Shown: positions 36,801-45,385, counted from the stretch's first letter. The stretch is DNA of 64,000 nt from Thiobacillus sp. SCUT-2 (GCF_035621355.1 NZ_CP141769.1:558001-622000); one strand, 5' to 3'. Notes: a model not told the origin generated them from the letters alone. Numbers and translations: made by a program.

Positions 36801-37613
36801 GTCGATGATTTCCGTCTGCAGGATCATGCCCTCGGGCGCCTCGAAGCCGTGGCGCACGGCGCCCCCCAGGGGCTCGTCATCGACAGCCTCCAGCTGACGC
36901 ATCCGGACAGCGTGTTCCGCATGAGCGGCCTGTGGCGAGAGGGCGGGATCGGCGAAACCCGCGCCGACATCAGCCTCGACGTTCTCGATGCCGGTCGCAT
37001 GCTGGCGCGCTTCGGCTACCCCGACACGCTCAGGCGCGGCACGGCCGAAATCCGCGGCAATGCCGCGTGGGAGGGATCGCCCGCCGATTTCGCCCTGGCG
37101 ACCCTGGCGGGCCAGGTCGATTTCAGGGCGAAGGGCGGCCAGTTCCTCAAGCTCGATCCGGGCGCCGGCAAGCTGCTCGGCGTGCTGAGCCTGCAATCGC
37201 TGCCGCGCCGGTTGAACTTCGATTTCCGTGATATCTTCAATCAGGGCTATGCCTTCGACGACATCGGCGCGACGCTGCGCATCGCGCGCGGCGTGGTCTA
37301 CAGCGACGACTTCCGGATGCGCGGGCCGGCGGCGAAGGTGAACATGTCGGGGCTGGCCGACCTCAACCAGGAAACCGTGCAGCTGCGGGTCAAGGTGATC
37401 CCGAAGTTGTCCGAAAGCGTCGCCGTGGCCGGCGCGCTCCTGGGAGGACCGCTGGCCGGCGTGGGTGCGCTGGCGGCACAGAAGCTGTTGCGCGACCCGT
37501 TCGAGGAGGTCATCAGCCAGGAATACATGGTGACCGGTTCGTGGCAAAGCCCCGATGTGACGCGCTTGCCGAAGACGAAGGCCCCCGCGGACAATCCCGT
37601 GACCGAACCTTGA
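33825..37613 (+). CDS. yhdP: YhdP-family AsmA-like protein (DUF3971)
   Basis: 1262 residues, among the largest proteins here. One N-terminal membrane helix (about residues 12-40, LRGLAVLAALAAAGFAAAVAAMFFWVL) anchors a very long periplasmic beta-rich region with repeated AsmA-like features. It ends in the typical YhdP/AsmA-like C-terminus (VNMSGLADLNQETVQLRVKVIPKLSES... then ITSQEY-like ISQEYMVTGSWQSPDV). YhdP, TamB and YdbH share the task of moving phospholipids from inner to outer membrane in E. coli. Start at 33825 chosen because it immediately precedes the membrane helix. Followed by nitrilase and tldD, a conserved betaproteobacterial order. Confidence 0.93.
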   Translation: MTLSPASIRLLRRVLRGLAVLAALAAAGFAAAVAAMFFWVLPNVSTHRDTVADLMSRALGQRVTLEAVSGVWQQARPEFRLRGVRLYDQAGRPALYLPDLEAAFSWRSLLFLEPRFTRIELRGLTLGVRRARDGHLYVGGIPVNPAAPDSGFSSWLLRQGQVHAGGAALTWVDEGRGAPPLTLTAVDFTLVNVRRAHRLEVHAIPPASVARPLKVVAKLRARRVDDTRTWNGTVEATVAGVSFPRLAAWVALPYQPRQGWGALNMQFDVARGRLSAVTASIDLRDVETVLGEGLPPLRLAQARGQARWQRGPEGQRVTFENLRMARPGAALGEPFDAGLLWGGAAREITAQAFSLGGWQWLLPSLPMDAALRARLQTLQPQGRFDLLRFRWTGDEPGLDNFSVVARFSGVGVSAVGPRPGVSNLSGRIEGDTRAGSFEIDSQKLTLTLPELFREPTLALDSMHARGSWTRTDRGHRVTLAELAFANADAAGTAKGFYERIPGARGVIDLGARLTRADGMAVYRYLPKTVGDPTVEWVRRAVLAGHSDDVQLTLKGDLAAFPFDHGEGLFRVEAHIRDGVLDYVPGWPRIDGIAARLLFQGRTMEVTSEQARIYDTALSSVKVAIPDLLHHDEQLLVDGQAAGPLQDFIRFANASPVHARLRGFTVGLEGSGPAKLALSLRVPLRRSHDTTVAGRLSLQGDALQSPALPRLEQVRGDVDFTGTSLAATNLAAQFLGGPLRLDAATRGGRVQVLAQGRATAAGLGGWLGDAWKSRLSGQTAWRGQIDLDPAGDRLRVESDLVGLASGLPAPLAKPAAQPLPLLVTRQPQGDGVLSEVRVGRIVDAVWRSTADGRLGRGEIRFGGVAALPAEPGLRLAGSGQGLDLSGWMGLLPEGGGEGGLPVASIDLGFDAFDLMGRRYQGIRLTGRSRGGILRTQVSGRGVNGTLTYRPAGEQPARVSAQFRELTIPPRLAASGTEPGPSLKASDFPMLDVTVDDFRLQDHALGRLEAVAHGAPQGLVIDSLQLTHPDSVFRMSGLWREGGIGETRADISLDVLDAGRMLARFGYPDTLRRGTAEIRGNAAWEGSPADFALATLAGQVDFRAKGGQFLKLDPGAGKLLGVLSLQSLPRRLNFDFRDIFNQGYAFDDIGATLRIARGVVYSDDFRMRGPAAKVNMSGLADLNQETVQLRVKVIPKLSESVAVAGALLGGPLAGVGALAAQKLLRDPFEEVISQEYMVTGSWQSPDVTRLPKTKAPADNPVTEP

Positions 37614-37628
37614 TCGTGGAACTTGTAG

Positions 37629-38570
37629 ATGACGACGAAGAAACCCGCTAAGACCACCGTGGCACGCTCCAAGGGCGCGCAAGTGAAGAAACCGGCACCG
37701 CAGGCGGGCACCGTGCGGGTGGCGGCGATCCAGATGGCCTCCGGACCGAACGTGTCCGCGAACCTGGCGGAGACCGAGCGCCTGATCGAACTGGCCGTCG
37801 AAGGCGGCGCGCGTCTCGTGGTGCTGCCGGAATTCTTCTGCATCATGGGCATGAAGGACGCCGACGTGGTGAAGGCGCGCGAGGCCGAGGGCGACGGACC
37901 GATCCAGAGCTTCCTGTCGCGCATCGCGAAGAAGCACAAGATCTGGCTGATAGGCGGCTCGGTCCCGCTGCAGGCGGACGTCGCCAACAAGGTGCGCAAC
38001 AGCTGCCTGGTGTACGACGAACGCGGCAAGCAGGTGGCGCGCTACGACAAGATCCACCTGTTCGGCCTCGACCTCGGCAACGAGCGCTACCAGGAATCCA
38101 GCCTGATCGAGCCGGGCGACAAAGTGGTCGTCGTCAACAGCCCGTTCGGCCGCATCGGCCTGTCGATCTGCTACGACCTGCGCTTCCCCGAGCTCTACCG
38201 CGCGATGCCCGACGTCGACATCATCGTGGTACCGTCGGCGTTCACCGCGACCACCGGGCGCGCGCACTTCGAGACGCTGATCCGCGCACGCGCGATCGAG
38301 AACCTCGCCTACGTCGTCGCGCCGGCGCAGGGCGGCTACCACCTGTCGGGCCGCGAGACCCACGGCGACAGCATGATCGTCGACCCTTGGGGGGTGGTGC
38401 TCGACCGCCTGCCGCGCGGTTCCGGCGTCGTCATCGCCAACATCAACCCGGCCTACCAGGCGAGCCTCAGGAAGAGCCTGCCCGCGCTGCAGCACCGCTT
38501 CATCCCCTGCCAGCAGATCGCGGTCGACGTGCTCGAGCGCCGCACCGCGGCGAAGCGCGAAGCCAAGTAA
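37629..38570 (+). CDS. Carbon-nitrogen hydrolase (Nit1-type, probable deaminated-glutathione amidase)
   Basis: 313 residues. The Glu-Lys-Cys triad of the nitrilase superfamily is visible: Glu in VLPEFFCIMG, Lys in YDKIHLFGLDLG and Cys in SICYDLRFPELYRAM. The sequence pattern is that of bacterial Nit1/YbeM, which hydrolyses deaminated glutathione. An N-terminal tail of about 27 residues rich in Lys, Pro and Ala precedes the enzyme domain (VRVAAIQMASGPN) and is not part of the family; an internal start could remove it. It is 15 bp after yhdP and 3 bp before tldD. Confidence 0.92.
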   Translation: MTTKKPAKTTVARSKGAQVKKPAPQAGTVRVAAIQMASGPNVSANLAETERLIELAVEGGARLVVLPEFFCIMGMKDADVVKAREAEGDGPIQSFLSRIAKKHKIWLIGGSVPLQADVANKVRNSCLVYDERGKQVARYDKIHLFGLDLGNERYQESSLIEPGDKVVVVNSPFGRIGLSICYDLRFPELYRAMPDVDIIVVPSAFTATTGRAHFETLIRARAIENLAYVVAPAQGGYHLSGRETHGDSMIVDPWGVVLDRLPRGSGVVIANINPAYQASLRKSLPALQHRFIPCQQIAVDVLERRTAAKREAK

Positions 38571-38573
38571 GGA

Positions 38574-40052
38574 ATGCCCATGAATCCCACCGACGCCTTC
38601 GTCCCCATCCAGACCGCCGAGCAGCTGTTCCGCTCGGCCGAGTCGACGCTGCTGACGCCGAACGGGCTCGACGCCGACAAGCTTGCGCCGGTATTCAGCC
38701 GCCTGCTGACCCATGACGTCGACTACGCCGACCTGTATTTCCAGTATTCGCGTTCCGAAGGCTGGAGCCTCGAGGAGGGCCAGGTCAAGTCGGGCAGCTT
38801 CAACATCGACCAGGGCGTCGGCGTGCGCGCGATCTCGGGCGAGAAGACCGCGTTCGCGTATTCCGACGACATCAGCCTCGACGCGCTCGGCGCCGCCGCC
38901 GACGCCACCCGCGCGATCGCCCGCGCCGGCCAGCAGCGCCAGGCGGCCATCGCGACGCGCGGCGAAGGCCGCCTGCTGTACAACGGCGTCGATCCGCTCG
39001 CGAGCCTCGACGACCCCGCCAAGGTCGCGCTGCTCGAGCGCCTGGAGAAGAAGGCGCGCGCGATGGATCCGCGCGTTATCCAGGTGATGGCGAGCCTCGC
39101 TTCCGAATATGAAGTCATCTTCGTCGCGCGCTCCGACGGGCATCTGGCGGCCGACGTGCGTCCGCTGGTGCGCCTGTCGCTGCAGGTCATCGCCGAGCAG
39201 AACGGCCGCCGCGAGCAGGGCTCGGGCGGCGGCGGCGGCCGCTTCGACTACGGCTACTTCACCGACGACATCCTCGAGAAGTACGCGCGCCAGGCCGTGC
39301 ACCAGGCCCTCGTCAACCTCGACGCACGCCCCGCGCCCGCCGGCACCATGACCGTCGTCCTCGGCTCCGGCTGGCCCGGCATCCTGCTGCACGAAGCGAT
39401 CGGCCACGGCCTCGAGGGCGACTTCAACCGCAAGGGCAGCTCGGCCTTCTCCGGCCGCATCGGCGAACGCGTCGCCGCGCCCGGCGTCACCGTGATCGAC
39501 GACGGCACCATCCCGCTGCGCCGCGGCTCGCTCAACGTCGACGACGAAGGCAACCCCACCCAGCGCACCGTGCTGATCGAGGACGGCATCCTCACCGGCT
39601 ACATGCAGGACATGATGAACGCGCGCCTGATGGGCATGAAACCCACCGGCAACGCCCGCCGCGAGTCCTACGCGCACCTGACCATGCCGCGCATGACGAA
39701 CACCCTCATGCTCGGCGGCGACAAGCCCCCGCACGAGATCATCGCCTCGGTGAAGAACGGCCTCTACGCCGTCAACTTCGGCGGCGGCCAGGTCGACATC
39801 ACCAGCGGCAAGTTCGTCTTCTCCGCCGCCGAGGCCTACATGATCGAAGACGGCAAGATCACCTACCCGGTGAAAGGCGCGACGCTCATCGGTAACGGCC
39901 CCGACGCGCTCACGCGCGTCTCCATGATCGGCAACGACATGGAGATGGATTCCGGTGTCGGCACCTGCGGCAAGGAGGGGCAGAGCGTGCCGGTGGGCGT
40001 GGGGCAGCCGACGCTGAGGATCGACGGGTTGACGGTGGGCGGGACGGCTTGA
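38574..40052 (+). CDS. tldD: Metalloprotease subunit TldD
   Basis: 492 residues (E. coli 481). The zinc motif HExxxH is in [15 protein letters not shown] and the third ligand is expected in the C-terminal [21 protein letters not shown] region, which is well conserved. TldD works with TldE/PmbA on modified peptides (microcin maturation, CcdA turnover) in E. coli; the partner gene is not in the window. The first codon could be either ATG at 38574 or ATG at 38580. It is the last gene of the yhdP-nitrilase-tldD group. Confidence 0.95.
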   Translation: MPMNPTDAFVPIQTAEQLFRSAESTLLTPNGLDADKLAPVFSRLLTHDVDYADLYFQYSRSEGWSLEEGQVKSGSFNIDQGVGVRAISGEKTAFAYSDDISLDALGAAADATRAIARAGQQRQAAIATRGEGRLLYNGVDPLASLDDPAKVALLERLEKKARAMDPRVIQVMASLASEYEVIFVARSDGHLAADVRPLVRLSLQVIAEQNGRREQGSGGGGGRFDYGYFTDDILEKYARQAVHQALVNLDARPAPAGTMTVVLGSGWPGILLHEAIGHGLEGDFNRKGSSAFSGRIGERVAAPGVTVIDDGTIPLRRGSLNVDDEGNPTQRTVLIEDGILTGYMQDMMNARLMGMKPTGNARRESYAHLTMPRMTNTLMLGGDKPPHEIIASVKNGLYAVNFGGGQVDITSGKFVFSAAEAYMIEDGKITYPVKGATLIGNGPDALTRVSMIGNDMEMDSGVGTCGKEGQSVPVGVGQPTLRIDGLTVGGTA

Positions 40053-40101
40053 CCCAGAGACGGCTCGCAAAGCATATTCCGCCGGCCAGTTGCCCGCTGA
40101 G

Positions 40102-40929
40102 ATGATAAAGAAGCTCGTTATCTACGGCGTAATAGCTTTCGCCGTATATCAAGGCGCGAGTTTGTACACGACATATACCTTGGCTGAAAAGGTTTCAGTC
40201 TGTGGGGCGCGCTATGGAGTGCCGCAGGAAATTGATAAGTCTAAGTTGACGCGCGACGACTTCTTGGCAAGCGCTAAGTCATGGCGTTGCGTAAAGCGAG
40301 ATCAGAACTTCCTGGAGGCATTGTTTTTCAAGGTGCCCGATACATGGACCAATCCTCCGAGACCCTATGTTGATCCGCCCTTCAGCCCAGAGGAGTTGGC
40401 TGATAATTTCGTGGTTGATAAGGAAATCCGGAAGGATCTGCAACTGCTGGCAAACGCCTACGATGATGAACACGGACGATTGATGGAGCTCATGGGGTTA
40501 GCGACTGAGAGCAGCGGCAGGAAGCTCGATAAACAAACGATTGATCGAAAATATGGCAAGGTCTCAGAAGGATTCAGGTCTGTCGCAGCAAGGTTTTCTG
40601 GAGTTCGTCTTCAAACGCGTCAGGTGAACGCATTGAACGGAGAAATCGTCGCCTCTCTGAAACAGATCGCCTCGGATGGTGAAGAAATCAGATCGCTGCT
40701 GATTTCCGTTAACAGCGACATCGAGCAGAGTGAGTCCATCTTGGCGATGCCAAAGAGTGCCATTGCTGATAACAGAGTGAAGTTGCTGCAAATTCAAGAT
40801 CGCCTAACGCTTGCTGAGGCGAGGGTAAAGACGATGCTCGTGGAGCTGGATAAAGATCGAGACAATGCGATGCAGGCCATCGACGCGTTGGACACGCTTG
40901 CTCGGAAGCATGGCGTCAGTCTGAAATAA
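40102..40929 (+). CDS. Orphan membrane-anchored coiled-coil protein, 275 aa, low GC
   Basis: I recognise no family. A single hydrophobic segment at the N-terminus (MIKKLVIYGVIAFAVYQGASLY) suggests a membrane anchor with the rest outside or in the cytoplasm. Residues from about 110 to the end look helical and coiled-coil prone (KQIASDGEEIRSLLISVNSDIEQSESIL, then LQIQDRLTLAEARVKTMLVELDKDRDNAM). Two Cys lie in the first 70 residues. Base composition is clearly lower in GC than every neighbour, with codons such as ata, tta and aga that are rare around it, pointing to recent acquisition. A TTG 12 bp upstream is an alternative start. Confidence 0.7.
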   Translation: MIKKLVIYGVIAFAVYQGASLYTTYTLAEKVSVCGARYGVPQEIDKSKLTRDDFLASAKSWRCVKRDQNFLEALFFKVPDTWTNPPRPYVDPPFSPEELADNFVVDKEIRKDLQLLANAYDDEHGRLMELMGLATESSGRKLDKQTIDRKYGKVSEGFRSVAARFSGVRLQTRQVNALNGEIVASLKQIASDGEEIRSLLISVNSDIEQSESILAMPKSAIADNRVKLLQIQDRLTLAEARVKTMLVELDKDRDNAMQAIDALDTLARKHGVSLK

Positions 40930-41417
40930 TCAAGCCCGCGTAGGGCGCAATAATAAAAAGACATTGGGTCGGATATGTGTCACAACACAGGCCCCAAAAA
41001 CATCCAGTCATTACCGTCCTGGTTTTGACTTTTCTCCCCTTGCAGCCCCGCCGAAAACCGGGCCTGCCGGGCGGATCAGCGGCGAAGGTGTTTGAGCCCC
41101 GCCCTCAAAAAAACCAATTAAAAACAGCAAGGCGGGGCGAGTTCTTCGCCGCCCATCCGGCAGGCTCGATTTTCGGGAATTCGGGGCTGTCGGGGTCGCC
41201 TTCTTTTGGTTCCTTTTCTTGGCGGGACAAGAAAAGGAACTAGCTGCCGGGCTACCCCCGGCCAACGGGCGGTGGTCCTGCGAACATATTGGCTACAGCG
41301 AACAGGCCCTTCGACAAGCTCAGGGCGAACGGTGCGGAGGGTAGTGGGCTGCCTGGATTGCAGCGGAGTGCGAGCGCAGACTGGATTGCTTCGCTGCACT
41401 CGCAATGACGGGCCATC
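40930..41417. repeat. Gene-free 488-bp spacer filled with dispersed-repeat palindromes
   Basis: I see no gene. In order: an inverted repeat GCCCCGCC/GGCGGGGC (41096-41103 with 41131-41138) around an A-rich loop; a perfect 13-bp inverted repeat GTTCCTTTTCTTG/CAAGAAAAGGAAC (41209-41240); a hairpin GCCGGG/CCCGGC just after it; GCCCTTCGACAAGCTCAGGGC (41306-41326), a palindrome widespread in proteobacterial genomes; and an ATTGCTTCGCTGCACTCGCAATG block (41385-41408), another very common dispersed repeat. The translated forms of these repeats give spurious peptides. Confidence 0.75.
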
Positions 41418-44400
41418 TCAGACCAGCGTCTCCAGCGGCCTCGGCTCCCCGATCAGGTACCCCTGCACGCAATCCACGCCCATCTCCGTCAGTTTGGCGA
41501 GCGTCTCCCCGTCCTCGACGAAGCCCGCCACGGTCTTGATGCCGAGGAAGCTGCCGGTCTCGAGGATCGAGCGCACCAGCGCCTCGTCGATCATGCTGGT
41601 GCCGAGTTCGCGCACGAGCGCGCGGTCGATCTTCAGGTAGTCGAGCTTCATGCTCTTCAGGCGCGTGTAGGAGCTGGTGCCGGCGCCGAATTCGTCGAGC
41701 GTGAAACGGCAGCCGTGGCGCTGCAGCTGGCGCATGAAGAGCTGGGTCTGGGCGTGGCCCCCGACGGCGTCGGCCTCGCTGATCTCGAAGATGAGCTTGT
41801 CGCCGGGGAGGTCGCCGCGCGCGAGATCGGCAAGCAGCAGTTTCAGGAACAGCGGATTGGTGACCGACTGGCCGGAGAGGTTGATCGCGAAGCCGCCCAG
41901 CGTGGCGACGCGCTCGGGGTGCGCGCGCATCCAGTGCAGCACGCTTTTCACCACCCAGCGGTCGATCTCGGTGACGCGTTGCAGGCGTTCGGCGACGGCG
42001 ATCAGGTCTCGGGTTGCAATGCTGGCCTCGCCCTGGGTCACGGGATGCAGCAGCACTTCGTGGTAGAGCGCCGTGCGCGCGGCATCGGCTGCGGCGACGA
42101 CGGGCTGGCAGTTCAGGCTGAGCTGGTTGTGCGCGAGGATGTCCGTGAGCCGGTGCGCCCATTCGGCCAGCGCCAGCACGCCGCCGGCATCGGCCTCGCT
42201 GCCGTAGACGACGACCCGCGCGCCGGATTCGCGCGCGCCCGCGCAGGCGGCGTTGGCGTTGTCGTAGTATGCCTCCGGCGTGAGGCAGTCGCGGGTCCAC
42301 ATGAGGCCTGCGGCCGCGTCGACGCGGTAGCGGATGCCGTTGATCTCCTGCGGCTGGCCGGCGATGGCGCGCAGCAGCGCGTCGGCCTGGGCTTCCGCCG
42401 ACGCCTGGCCAGCCGCCTCGATCCAGAATGCGATGCCGGATTCGCCGGCACGGGCGAGCAGGGCGTCGGGCGGCAGCAGCGCGGGCAGGATCTGCGCGTA
42501 CTCGCGCAGGATCGGCGTGCGGATCTCGGCGCCGACGGCTTCGCCGGCGGGCGTCGTGATGTCGAGCTGGACCACGCCGACGGCGTAGCCGCCGTCGGCG
42601 GCCTGGCTCCGCAGCCAGGCGCGGCGGATGGCGCGGAAGAAGCTCTTGCGGTTGGCGAGTCCGGTGGCGGGGTCGTGCGAGGACTGCCAGACCAGGTCGC
42701 GCTGCATCTTCTGGATCATCGCGCTGTAGGAGCGATCCATCAGCGGCAGCTCGAGGTCTTCGGCCCAGTGTGCGTCGCCGCTCTCCAGTGACTGCAGCAG
42801 GTCGGTGCGCTTGAGGTCGAGCTTCTTGATGCCGCGGTAGTTGGCGAACACGTAGACCGGTGGCTGGTCGCCGATCCAGATCAGATTGAGCGGCGTGTCG
42901 AACGATTTGAATTGCAGCCAGTCGCCGACGCGCAGGCGTTCGGCGAGGGTGTCCTGCGTCTCGGTCAACGGTTCGGTGGCGGCATCGGTCAGCCGGGCGG
43001 CGACCGGGGTGCGCGGGTGCTGCGACTTGTCCTCGTCGAACAGCACGCTGGCGAGCTGGTCGACGATGCGGTCCTGCGCGAACTTGTCGGCGCAGACGTG
43101 GGTGAGCGCCTGGTCGATGCGCTGCAGCAGGGTCTGGATTTCGGCGGTGGTCGCGCCGGCGTGCTCGGGGTCGAGCCACACGCAGAGCTGCTCGAGCACG
43201 CGCCAGGCCTCGCGCGCCTCGTCGCTGTCGCTGCCGTGGCGAATTTCGGCCATCAGCAGCACGTTGCGCCAGCCGCCGTTCAACAGCTCGATCACCGCAT
43301 TGGGGATCGGGCGCTCGTCGAGCCGCGCCAGCAGTTCGCGCAGAATGCGCTGCTTGGCGACCTCGGCGCGCTGGCGGCCTTCGCACATCTCCTGCAGGCG
43401 GAAGATGCGCGCGGCGCGCTCGTTGAGCAGCGGCTTGACCACGCGCTCGAGCTGGGTGCGCGCTTCCTCGAACACCCCCGGGTTCCTGTCGGCCTCGGCG
43501 TTGATGCGGTCGGTCCAGCGGTTCATCAGCCGCAGCAGGCGCTGGTCGGCGATCTTGCCGTCGTCGCCCGCCACCATGCTGATGCGGTCGAGCGTGTTCA
43601 AGACCTTGTGCGCAGGGTGGGCGGGCGAGCTGAGGAAGGCCGGGTCGGCCATCGCGAGCTTGATGAGGCTCGCCTCGAGCTGCTGGAAGAACGGCCGCAT
43701 GCCGTCGCTGATCGACTTCTCCGCGTGCATGGTGTCGAACAGTGCACCGAACATGTCGACCGAATGCTGCATTTCCACCGTGACGGCCGGCGGCAGTGCG
43801 CCGGCGGCGGCCAGGCGCTGCAGCACCGGCGAGTGGGCGACGCCGGGCGTGTATCCCCCGTCGGGGCGGATGCCGCCCGGCGCGCCGGCGGGCATGGCGG
43901 CGCCAGGCGTGGCCTCACCGGGTAAGCCGCCCCCCCAGGCGGGCGTGCCGCTGCCGCCGGGCGCGAGGGAACGGCCGCCCTCGCCGGCGGCGACGGAAGC
44001 GGACGCCTGCCCGCTTGCCGGCTGGCCACGGAAGAAATCCATCAGGGAACCGGCGAGCCGGCTCAGGGTGCCCTGCGGGGGGGCGGAGGGAGGCACGGAG
44101 GCGGTCGCTTCCACGGCCGCGGGGTGAACACTGCCGGGGGTGCTGCGCTCGGGCGTCACCACCGGCCGATACTTCGCCGCTTCGGCCTCGGACACCGGCA
44201 GCAGGGCCAGCAATTCGGCATAGAGCGGCGCCAGCTGCTCGGCCAGCACGTCGCGCAGGGTGGCGTAGGCCACCTGCCGCGCCTTCGCCAGCACGGGCAC
44301 GTCCTGCAGCGCGCCACGGTAGGCGTGGCCGATGACGGCGGGGCCGAACGGGTTGTTGCTGTGGTCGCAGGCAAAGCCGAACAGCTGGCCGATGCGCGGC

Positions 44401-45176
44401 TCGATGTCGGCCAGTTGCTCGCGGAAGTGCTCCTCCAGCCTGTTGGCTTCCGACGAGGTGGCGAGCCAGTCCTCGAAGTCGAGCTCGTCCACCAGCGCGA
44501 GATCGCCGGACGTGTCGCGCGTCGCCTGCGTCTGCACCGGCCGTGCCTGCTTCAGCGCATCGAGCACCGCCTGCACGAAACGGGTCTGCACCGCCGGTGC
44601 GTGATGGGCGAACTCATGCACGGCGTTCAGCAGTCCGCTGTGCTCCGCGATGCCGGCAGCATGCAGGGCGGCGGCGTTCAGCCGCTCCGTGAGTTGGCGC
44701 ATCACCTGGTCGTGCACCTGCAGCAGGGATTCGCTGAGCAGGGTCGTGCTGGCCTCGCGCAGGTGCGGGTACGCGGTCGACGCCGGCAGCGCCGCGAGCT
44801 TCTGCCGGTGGCCGGCCATGCGCAGGCGCTGCAGCGCACGGAGTGCCTCGGTCGGCTGCTGGGTGAACGCGACGCCAACCCCGAGCGGGCTCAGTCGCTT
44901 GAGCTGGGCGGGCACCCGGAAGGTCTCGGCGGCGCTGATCGAAACCGGGGTGAAGACGATCTCCACTGCGGCGTTGTCGCGCCTGGCAAGCGCCGTGATC
45001 GCCGCCTCCGGGTTGGTGAACTTGAGGAACAGGCCGCCCAGGCAGAAATCGCGGATCTCGCAGGCGATCTCGGTGTATCCCGGCTGGGTGATGATGGCTG
45101 GCTGCGAGACCTGGAAGCGCCTGTCGCGGCGCAGGTCCGGTCCGGCGTGTTGGGCGTCTGTCGCATTAGCCGTCAT
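41418..45176 (-). CDS. PilZ-DUF1631-degenerate GGDEF-EAL multidomain protein
   Basis: About 1252 residues. In order: a PilZ-like domain (residues about 15-105, RRDRRFQVSQPAII and DFCLGGLFLKF), a long helical DUF1631 region (about 130-780) with a Pro/Gly-rich stretch near 420-470, a GGDEF domain (SHDPATGLANRKSFFRAIRR) whose signature reads AGESG, and an EAL domain. In the EAL part the first Glu (HEVLLHP), INLSG, FEISE and LKID are kept, but the double Asp is DE (LDEFGAG) and the AEGVE motif is AGFVE. It is probably a c-di-GMP sensor and not an enzyme. A GTG at 45182, better spaced from GGGAG, is an alternative start. Confidence 0.85.
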   Translation of the reverse strand: MTANATDAQHAGPDLRRDRRFQVSQPAIITQPGYTEIACEIRDFCLGGLFLKFTNPEAAITALARRDNAAVEIVFTPVSISAAETFRVPAQLKRLSPLGVGVAFTQQPTEALRALQRLRMAGHRQKLAALPASTAYPHLREASTTLLSESLLQVHDQVMRQLTERLNAAALHAAGIAEHSGLLNAVHEFAHHAPAVQTRFVQAVLDALKQARPVQTQATRDTSGDLALVDELDFEDWLATSSEANRLEEHFREQLADIEPRIGQLFGFACDHSNNPFGPAVIGHAYRGALQDVPVLAKARQVAYATLRDVLAEQLAPLYAELLALLPVSEAEAAKYRPVVTPERSTPGSVHPAAVEATASVPPSAPPQGTLSRLAGSLMDFFRGQPASGQASASVAAGEGGRSLAPGGSGTPAWGGGLPGEATPGAAMPAGAPGGIRPDGGYTPGVAHSPVLQRLAAAGALPPAVTVEMQHSVDMFGALFDTMHAEKSISDGMRPFFQQLEASLIKLAMADPAFLSSPAHPAHKVLNTLDRISMVAGDDGKIADQRLLRLMNRWTDRINAEADRNPGVFEEARTQLERVVKPLLNERAARIFRLQEMCEGRQRAEVAKQRILRELLARLDERPIPNAVIELLNGGWRNVLLMAEIRHGSDSDEAREAWRVLEQLCVWLDPEHAGATTAEIQTLLQRIDQALTHVCADKFAQDRIVDQLASVLFDEDKSQHPRTPVAARLTDAATEPLTETQDTLAERLRVGDWLQFKSFDTPLNLIWIGDQPPVYVFANYRGIKKLDLKRTDLLQSLESGDAHWAEDLELPLMDRSYSAMIQKMQRDLVWQSSHDPATGLANRKSFFRAIRRAWLRSQAADGGYAVGVVQLDITTPAGEAVGAEIRTPILREYAQILPALLPPDALLARAGESGIAFWIEAAGQASAEAQADALLRAIAGQPQEINGIRYRVDAAAGLMWTRDCLTPEAYYDNANAACAGARESGARVVVYGSEADAGGVLALAEWAHRLTDILAHNQLSLNCQPVVAAADAARTALYHEVLLHPVTQGEASIATRDLIAVAERLQRVTEIDRWVVKSVLHWMRAHPERVATLGGFAINLSGQSVTNPLFLKLLLADLARGDLPGDKLIFEISEADAVGGHAQTQLFMRQLQRHGCRFTLDEFGAGTSSYTRLKSMKLDYLKIDRALVRELGTSMIDEALVRSILETGSFLGIKTVAGFVEDGETLAKLTEMGVDCVQGYLIGEPRPLETLV

Positions 45177-45229
45177 TTCCACACTTGAGCTCCCTGGTTG
45201 TTCTGGTCTGGCCGATCCCCGCCGTGCGC

Positions 45230-45259
45230 TTGGCGGGGCCTGCCCGAATTTGGTAGACT
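45230..45259 (+). promoter_or_regulatory. Candidate promoter of the aroG leader
   Basis: TTGGCG (45230-45235), 18-bp spacer, TAGACT (45254-45259). Modest match to sigma-70 boxes. It would place the transcription start at about the first base of the leader-peptide ATG. Confidence 0.45.
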
Positions 45260-45266
45260 GCCATGC

Positions 45267-45335
45267 ATGATTCGTGCCGCAAAGTTCTTTTTTAGCCGCT
45301 TTTATCCCACGCCGCAGGCGGTCGGGAGGCGCTGA
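45267..45335 (+). CDS. Phe/Tyr-rich leader peptide of aroG (22 aa)
   Basis: Short frame ATG to TGA whose peptide contains FFFSRFY: four Phe and one Tyr within seven residues, and a stop codon 25 bp before a strong terminator. This is the pattern of attenuation leader peptides such as PheL, and the gene that follows makes DAHP, the first intermediate of Phe, Tyr and Trp. No clear Shine-Dalgarno sequence. Too short to be scored by length; called because of residue content and position. Confidence 0.75.
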   Translation: MIRAAKFFFSRFYPTPQAVGRR

Positions 45336-45374
45336 GACGAACAGCATGCCCTTCACGAAACCGCCAGCATGCTG
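45328..45374 (+). promoter_or_regulatory. Alternative RNA pairings of the aroG attenuator
   Basis: GCTG (45331-45334) can pair with CAGC (45342-45345) as a protector hairpin. CAGCATGC (45342-45349) can pair with GCATGCTG (45367-45374), which would open the terminator. These are the 1:2 and 2:3 pairings expected of a translational attenuator. Confidence 0.6.
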
Positions 45375-45385
45375 GCGGTTTTTTT
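45361..45385 (+). terminator. Attenuator terminator upstream of aroG
   Basis: Perfect palindrome CCGCCAGCATGCTGGCGG (45361-45378) directly followed by seven T residues. It lies between the leader peptide and aroG, 47 bp before the aroG start, with no other gene upstream on this strand that would need terminating there. Confidence 0.9.

Noticed and set aside
33723-40070. A 2115-codon open frame on the minus strand opposite yhdP, nitrilase and tldD
   Set aside because: It is antisense to three clearly conserved genes; the long open frame is a by-product of high-GC codon use. The predicted protein is Arg/Ala/His-rich noise without family motifs.
41209-41240. The 13-bp perfect inverted repeat as a terminator of the orphan gene
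   Set aside because: It is 280 bp past the stop codon, has no T-run, and resembles dispersed repeat elements.
41320-43386. A 688-codon minus-strand frame overlapping the EAL-domain gene in another frame
   Set aside because: Arg-rich out-of-frame translation of the GGDEF-EAL coding sequence.
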